From Pinus tabuliformis (lineage: Eukaryota; Streptophyta; Pinopsida; Pinales; Pinaceae), in the NCBI GenBank assembly GCA_031772625.1, contig CM062807.1:1153055007-1153119006 (forward strand): 64,000 bases of DNA. The letters are read 5' to 3'. The notes beneath the pieces are model-generated. The model was given only the letters and a program-made list of their open reading frames with translations. It was not told the DNA's origin and ran no database searches. The position numbers were made by a program, and so were the translations under genes. Shown here in pieces: positions 59,931 to 64,000 of the stretch (position 1 is its first letter; every line of letters begins with the position of its first letter).

Positions 59931-60559
59931 ATTTAATTAACTCAACAAAAAATTGATTACTGTGAGGTTATATATAATATAATAAGGGTATTATATTGAG
60001 TGTGAGTGAAAAGGTTGGCATAACCCATAAAGGTGATCTTTAAATATATTTTAAGGGAATTTTAAGAGATATAAAAGGTGATTTTAAAAATGGTTATTTA
60101 AATTTATAAGGGGGCATTTTATAGTGAAATTATTAAAGTGAACTTTAAAAGTTTATAGAACGAAGTATCAAATTTATAAATTATTGAATTTCAATCAATA
60201 TTAAAGAAAATTAAGTTTTAAAAAAGGATAGGAAGTTCCAACACAAGTAAAAGTTATAAATAGGTTAACTCTATATTCATAAGGAGAAGTAAATCGAGAT
60301 ATAGTAATCTTTGATAAAAAAAGAAAGAAGAGACCTTATGTTATAAAATAATTCAATATATAATTAAATTAATTAATTTAATATATATATATATATATTA
60401 AAAAAAGAGAAATAACAATAAAAATCAATAAAAAAGGGATAAAATAAGTGAAAAAAGAATATGGAATCTCTAAGTAATGAACAAAAACAATCATTCACAA
60501 GAGATATAGAACAATTAATCACAATACTTGAGTGACAACATGCTGAGGAGAGAAAGAAA

Positions 60560-61480
60560 ATGGAATCCCTATTCCAAGTTGAACGTCCAGCATCACTCCC
60601 ACAGAATGATGTAATCCAATGTACCAAGAAAGTGCAGCTAAAAGATCAAGAGAATGGCAAAATAGCCAAAATTCAGCCAAACAAGAAAGTGTTAGAACGT
60701 GAACATAAAAATCTTGTGGATATGCATTACAAAGAAATAATGGAAAAAGGCAAAGAAATTTCTCGTCTCAAGGACCACGTCGAAAAATTACTAGCACAAG
60801 TGAAGAGGACTAAGGTCACAAAGAAAGAACTCAAGAAGCACTTATCAGAACAAGAAGAGGAAACTTTGCATTTAAAGAACCTTAATAAAAATTTATTAGA
60901 ACAAATCAGAGATCTAAAAGATGAAAAGCTTAAATTTCAAAACACTAAAAATAAAGTTGATAAATCAGAAATCAAAGAAATTTTACATCTGAGAAACCAT
61001 AATCAAAGTCTACTCACTCAAATTAAGAAACTTAAGGATGATAAGAAAGCATTAAAAGACAAGTTGGAACAATTCACTCAAGAAGAAGTATCGAAATCCC
61101 CAGTCGTAACAGTGCAAGTTGAAGGTAAAGGAACGAATACCGATCCAATGAATATGACAATGCAAGAAGACAAGTCAATTGAAGAAAAGACACACTTAGA
61201 TGTTGCAGTTCAGATGATAAACACCCCAAGTGAAGATTCTGTAACCTCGTCACCTAAAGTAAATAAAAAAAAATTCTCACACTTAATAAGGGAAAATCAA
61301 ACCAAAAAAGTTCCCTATCGGCATTCGAATCATGAGAGTAGACAACTCAACCATGCTACGTATCGGCACCATTCAGAACAAAATCAACAAACTAATATTC
61401 CAGAGAAGAGTGATGTAACCTCAATCCAGTCCTATGATGACAAGTCATTACAAAATTCTAGTGATCAAAATATTCCATAG
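60560..61480 (+). CDS. Coiled-coil protein of a non-autonomous LTR element, 306 aa
   Basis: One uninterrupted frame, the only long one in the element. Residues 45-175 form a strongly predicted coiled coil by inspection: heptad-like Leu/Ile spacing in IMEKGKEISRLKDHVEKLLA, LHLKNLNKNLLEQIRDLKDE and ILHLRNHNQSLLTQIKKLKD. The last two are repeats of one pattern, L-H-L-(K/R)-N-x-N-x-x-L-x-x-Q-I-x-x-L-K-D. The C-terminal 130 residues are polar and His/Gln/Ser-rich, with no zinc knuckle. No known domain is recognised. A gag-like structural role is possible, since SIRE gag also has a coiled coil, but this is inference. A charged reading also precedes the ATG (about 60462-60555). Confidence 0.65.
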   Translation: MESLFQVERPASLPQNDVIQCTKKVQLKDQENGKIAKIQPNKKVLEREHKNLVDMHYKEIMEKGKEISRLKDHVEKLLAQVKRTKVTKKELKKHLSEQEEETLHLKNLNKNLLEQIRDLKDEKLKFQNTKNKVDKSEIKEILHLRNHNQSLLTQIKKLKDDKKALKDKLEQFTQEEVSKSPVVTVQVEGKGTNTDPMNMTMQEDKSIEEKTHLDVAVQMINTPSEDSVTSSPKVNKKKFSHLIRENQTKKVPYRHSNHESRQLNHATYRHHSEQNQQTNIPEKSDVTSIQSYDDKSLQNSSDQNIP

Positions 61481-61667
61481 AAGATTAATCTAGGATGGTC
61501 TGATCCCTTCTCAGTGCAACAATTTTATTTGTCACTTAGAAGATCATATCAGCTTGTATCGACAAAGAAGATTTTTCCGAGACATAAAGACATTCGAAGC
61601 CGAAAAAGAGATCAAGCCTTTTTCATTAACAAGCTTTGAGGACAAAGCTTTTTGAGGAGGAAGGCAA

Positions 61668-61878
61668 TGTTATGAATAAATATATAGGAAATCATGTAAA
61701 ACAATATAAATGATAATAACCATAAATAACTATTAGTTAATTAGTAATTAGGTTGAAGAGTCATGTCTAAATGAGACATGACTCTCCATGAAGAGACACC
61801 TGCTTTGTATCTAAGCAAGCTTCTCACTCTCATTGTATAATAATTCTTATTCACATTTTTAATATATAATATTTGTAT
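61668..61878 (+). repeat. 3' LTR of the coiled-coil element, direct copy
   Basis: Matches 58710-58919 at about 95%, ending at ATTTGTAT where the inverted copy begins within 3 bp. Confidence 0.88.
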
Positions 61879-61880
61879 TT

Positions 61881-62142
61881 CAAAGTTCCTTCTTCAGATT
61901 AATTACTCCAGAAGACTTGGAATATAAAAATATCCATGAGGATACAAATATTATATATTAAATATGTGAATAAGAATGATTATACAATGAGAGTGAGAGG
62001 CTTGCTTATATACAAAGCAAGTGTCTCTTCATGGAGAGTCATGTCTTATTTAGACATGACTCTTCAACCTAATTACTAATTAACTAATAATTATTTATGG
62101 TTATTATCATTTACATTATTTCTTATATATTTATTCATAACA
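61881..62142 (-). repeat. Inverted LTR copy fused to the 3' LTR
   Basis: Reverse complement of nearly the whole 271-bp LTR, lacking only about the last 10 bp; it ends CATAACA, the complement of the LTR start. It lacks a short insertion seen in the direct 3' LTR, so it resembles the 5' LTR in length. Confidence 0.88.
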
Positions 62143-62181
62143 TGTTGTCTTACTGCAATACTTTCAAAAAACTCTTGCCAC

Positions 62182-63733
62182 TGTTAATCTAATTGCCATT
62201 GATGTCAATATATTGAAGAAGGCAAGGACTTGGTGGCAATCAATGAAGAAACTAAATGATGAAGAAGCCCAACACTCAAAGACACTCTGCCCTACCTCCA
62301 TTTCTGCACTAATGATGATCAGTCACATTAAATAATATTTTTCTCCATCTTAGAGGAATAATATCATCATGAGACCCATACCATATTTTAGAGCATATTT
62401 TTAGCTTTCTAATGAGCTATCACATGCCCCGAAATTCCAAATATTTTAGGAGATATGAATTTTTAAAGATAAGGGTATAATTCTAGTCAGTAAGCCAACC
62501 TGAACTTGTCAAACTCATGTCGGCTTAGCTAGGAGACACATCCCTTCATTTTTCATGCACAAACGAGTGTATATATATAAGGAACTCTGCACTTTTGAAG
62601 GAGAGAACAATTTGGTGTGAAAGATAAGAATATACAGTTCACATCTCGTGAACTAAGGACAGAGCTAGCCACCTTAAGAACTGATTGGTGGACTAAGATA
62701 GATTGCGGATTGATTGGATTATGGATATGACTACGACTTAAGGATCTATGTTGTGCTAGCTACCCTATGAACAGATTTGCGGATTGTTGTGTTTATGGAA
62801 GTGTGGATAAGGGTCTAAGTTTAAACCTCTGTTGCGGTGCATCTACACTTGATAAGGGTCTGTGTTAACTCTCTGCTGCGGTGAATTTATACTTAGTGTT
62901 TGCACTTATACTTGATAAGGGTCTATTTGACTATGGGTCTGTCCAACTGTGGATTAAATCAATGAATTGTGCATTGTAAAAGGTTGCGGAGAAGTATTTA
63001 AGGACTACGGACAGAGTCATCATTTTAAAACAAAACTATATACAGTTTAACCATGGACCATCTTATTCAGGCTCAGACAGTGGTGTAGAAACTCTGATCT
63101 TGACTGAGTCTTAATCACAGTGGATCGAATATCATAATTGTGCCTTCATTAACATAGTGACTCCAATTTTTTGGCTCCAGTATTGCTCGAACTGTGGAAA
63201 AGTGTTTCAAATTGAGACCTGGACACTCTTCTCGGACAACAGTAACAGTGGAGGATTCTCTATGATGCAGTGAAGTGCAATGACCAATCTGTATAGTGGC
63301 TTGGAGCTTGTAATGTAGCTAAGCTATGGTATTATGAATTGAGATTGCAGCAACAATGAAGTCTAGTGGTGGACAAGGTACAGTGAAAAGTAAGTGAAGT
63401 TAATCTCAAGTATTTCTGGAATAAGAACATTCAAGTAAGTACATTTTATATTCTCTATACAAAAAACAAACAACAGGATTGGTGTCCTTGGAGTTGGTGC
63501 TCCTAAACTCAAGGTAGGTGCCTTGGATCAGATAAGGTCAAAGCCCTAGAGGTTGGAGCCTCATCAAAAACCAAGTTGGTGCTTGGAAACAATTATCACA
63601 CATTGTATTTTATTCTTTTATACTAAATAATTTTTTCTTATATGTTTCTCTGATTAAATTGTGAAGAATCTAACTGGTAATAATAACAATTGAAAGAAAA
63701 TACTGATTCACCCCCCTCTCAATATTTCCAATA
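62182..63733 (+). mobile_element. Solo LTR, SIRE-like, opposite orientation to its host LTR
   Basis: Starts TGTTAATC, with TTGATGTCAA shortly after, and ends GATTCACCCCCCTCTCAATA then TTTCCAATA, the SIRE-like end pattern. Perfect GCCAC duplication at 62177-62181 and 63734-63738; the sister LTR has CCCAC at 53863-53867. No coding region. It contains a variable GATAAGGGTCT repeat near 62807-62932. Confidence 0.88.
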
Positions 63734-64000
63734 GCCACTTCAAGGCCATCAAGCCCTAGTTGTTGTTTTCCCATGCAACAACCATTGCTTCCATTGTTTC
63801 CTTTCTTGCACTCGTTGTCTGTTGCTGGTACTTTATTCTCTATCAAACCTTGTTATAGGTCAACATAAACTTTCAGAACCCTACTTAGAATGTGTATTGT
63901 GGTGGTGGCCTGGGTGCAGGCAACATACACAAACACCCAAATCCTGATATAATATCTTCTAACTCGGGCTGAATTTCTCTTTCTGTTTCAATTGGTGTAT

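Larger units (their letters stand above)
58710..62142 (+). mobile_element. Short LTR element with coiled-coil ORF and inverted LTR at its 3' end
   Basis: 5' LTR 58710-58980, primer site near 58983-58994 (TGGTATCAGAAC, initiator-Met-like), interior about 2.7 kb, purine tract GAGGAGGAAGG (61654-61664), then a 3' LTR 61668-61878 joined to a full inverted LTR copy (about 61881-62142). Flanks TACTG (58705-58709) and TGTTG (62143-62147) match at 3 of 5, and the sister LTR has TACTG at the matching empty site (53829-53833). No gag domain, RT or integrase of a known family is seen; the only long ORF is 60560-61480. Non-autonomous. Confidence 0.88.
36928..64000 (+). mobile_element. Ty3/gypsy element with pol, split by two insertions; 3' end outside window
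   Basis: 5' LTR 36928-38905, primer site 38909-38920 (TGGTATTAGAGC, initiator-Met type), gag from 39404, zinc knuckle near 40545, protease near 40720-41080, RT 41400-41960, RNase H about 42120-42540, integrase from about 42730. At 43356 the integrase region is entered by a copia element; it resumes at 52936 and is entered again at 53163 by a SIRE-like element that runs past the window edge. It is broken, with many interruptions throughout gag and pol. A chromodomain and 3' LTR, if present, lie outside. Confidence 0.9.
53163..64000 (-). mobile_element. SIRE-like copia element, gag only; runs off the window
   Basis: Minus-strand element. Its 5' LTR begins outside the window and ends at 58061; its 3' LTR is 53163-56144. 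Both LTR ends read GATTCACCCCCCTCTTAGTA-like sequence and TTTCCAACA on the minus strand, characteristic of plant SIRE/Maximus LTRs. The primer site, TGGTATCATAGCAG on the minus strand (58045-58058), adjoins the 5' LTR, and a GACAAAGGGAGAGAT purine tract (56145-56159) adjoins the 3' LTR. The flank before 53163 is TTTAC; its partner is outside. The 1.9-kb interior has gag with zinc knuckles and a coiled-coil segment but no pol. Broken. Confidence 0.85.
58061..64000 (-). repeat. 5' LTR of the SIRE-like element, with two insertions, cut by window end
   Basis: LTR pieces 58061-58709, 62143-62181 and 63734-64000 line up with 53163-54045. Past 63905 the match to the other LTR is lost; the LTR start lies outside the window. 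Confidence 0.8.

Noticed and set aside
1-64000. CRISPR arrays, operons, prophage, rRNA or tRNA genes
   Set aside because: No regularly spaced identical repeats, no bacterial gene organisation and no tRNA or rRNA sequence were seen; initiator-tRNA matches are retroelement primer sites.

Overview
The window looks like intergenic DNA from a large, repeat-rich plant genome, possibly a gymnosperm. It is AT-rich and holds no intact host gene, rRNA or tRNA. Almost all of it is transposable elements of plant types: Ty3/gypsy and Ty1/copia LTR elements primed by initiator-Met tRNA, a SIRE-like copia element, and plant L1-type LINEs. They are inserted into one another and visibly aged. The species cannot be read from the sequence.

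Left part (1-17 kb): a probable large LTR-like block (896-4265, minus) and a decayed unknown coding region (about 6.8-8.0 kb, minus) precede a LINE (about 8.4-16.35 kb). The LINE is split by a solo gypsy LTR (9728-15462, minus; target duplication AAAAA). That solo LTR is itself split by a small chromovirus-type gypsy element (10681-14060).

Middle part (17-37 kb): a nearly complete but decayed LINE (about 17.05-22.79 kb) with ORF1 zinc knuckle, endonuclease, reverse transcriptase, zinc-binding domain and RNase H. A very large LTR element with 3.6-kb LTRs and no recognisable pol follows (23279-36424). It holds two solo LTRs of other families (25472-25934 and 28132-30512), each with target-site duplications.

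Right part (37-64 kb): a Ty3/gypsy element starts at 36928 and runs off the window with gag, protease, RT, RNase H and integrase. Its integrase region is split twice. The first insertion is a minus-strand copia element (43357-52930, perfect TCACT duplication), which carries a gag-only copia element (46202-50508). The second is a minus-strand SIRE-like element (53163 to beyond 64000). The SIRE-like 5' LTR holds a short LTR element with a coiled-coil ORF (58710-62142) and a further solo LTR (62182-63733).

The layers check each other. Paralogous LTR copies give the empty sites of several insertions, and LTR divergence judged by eye falls from about 10% in host elements to about 5% in nested ones. 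The most unusual object is the 58710-62142 element. It ends in a direct LTR fused to an inverted LTR, so both outer ends are the same LTR terminus facing outward. Only one of the LTR elements retaining internal sequence (the 36.9-kb gypsy) has most of pol; the others keep gag-like ORFs or little else.
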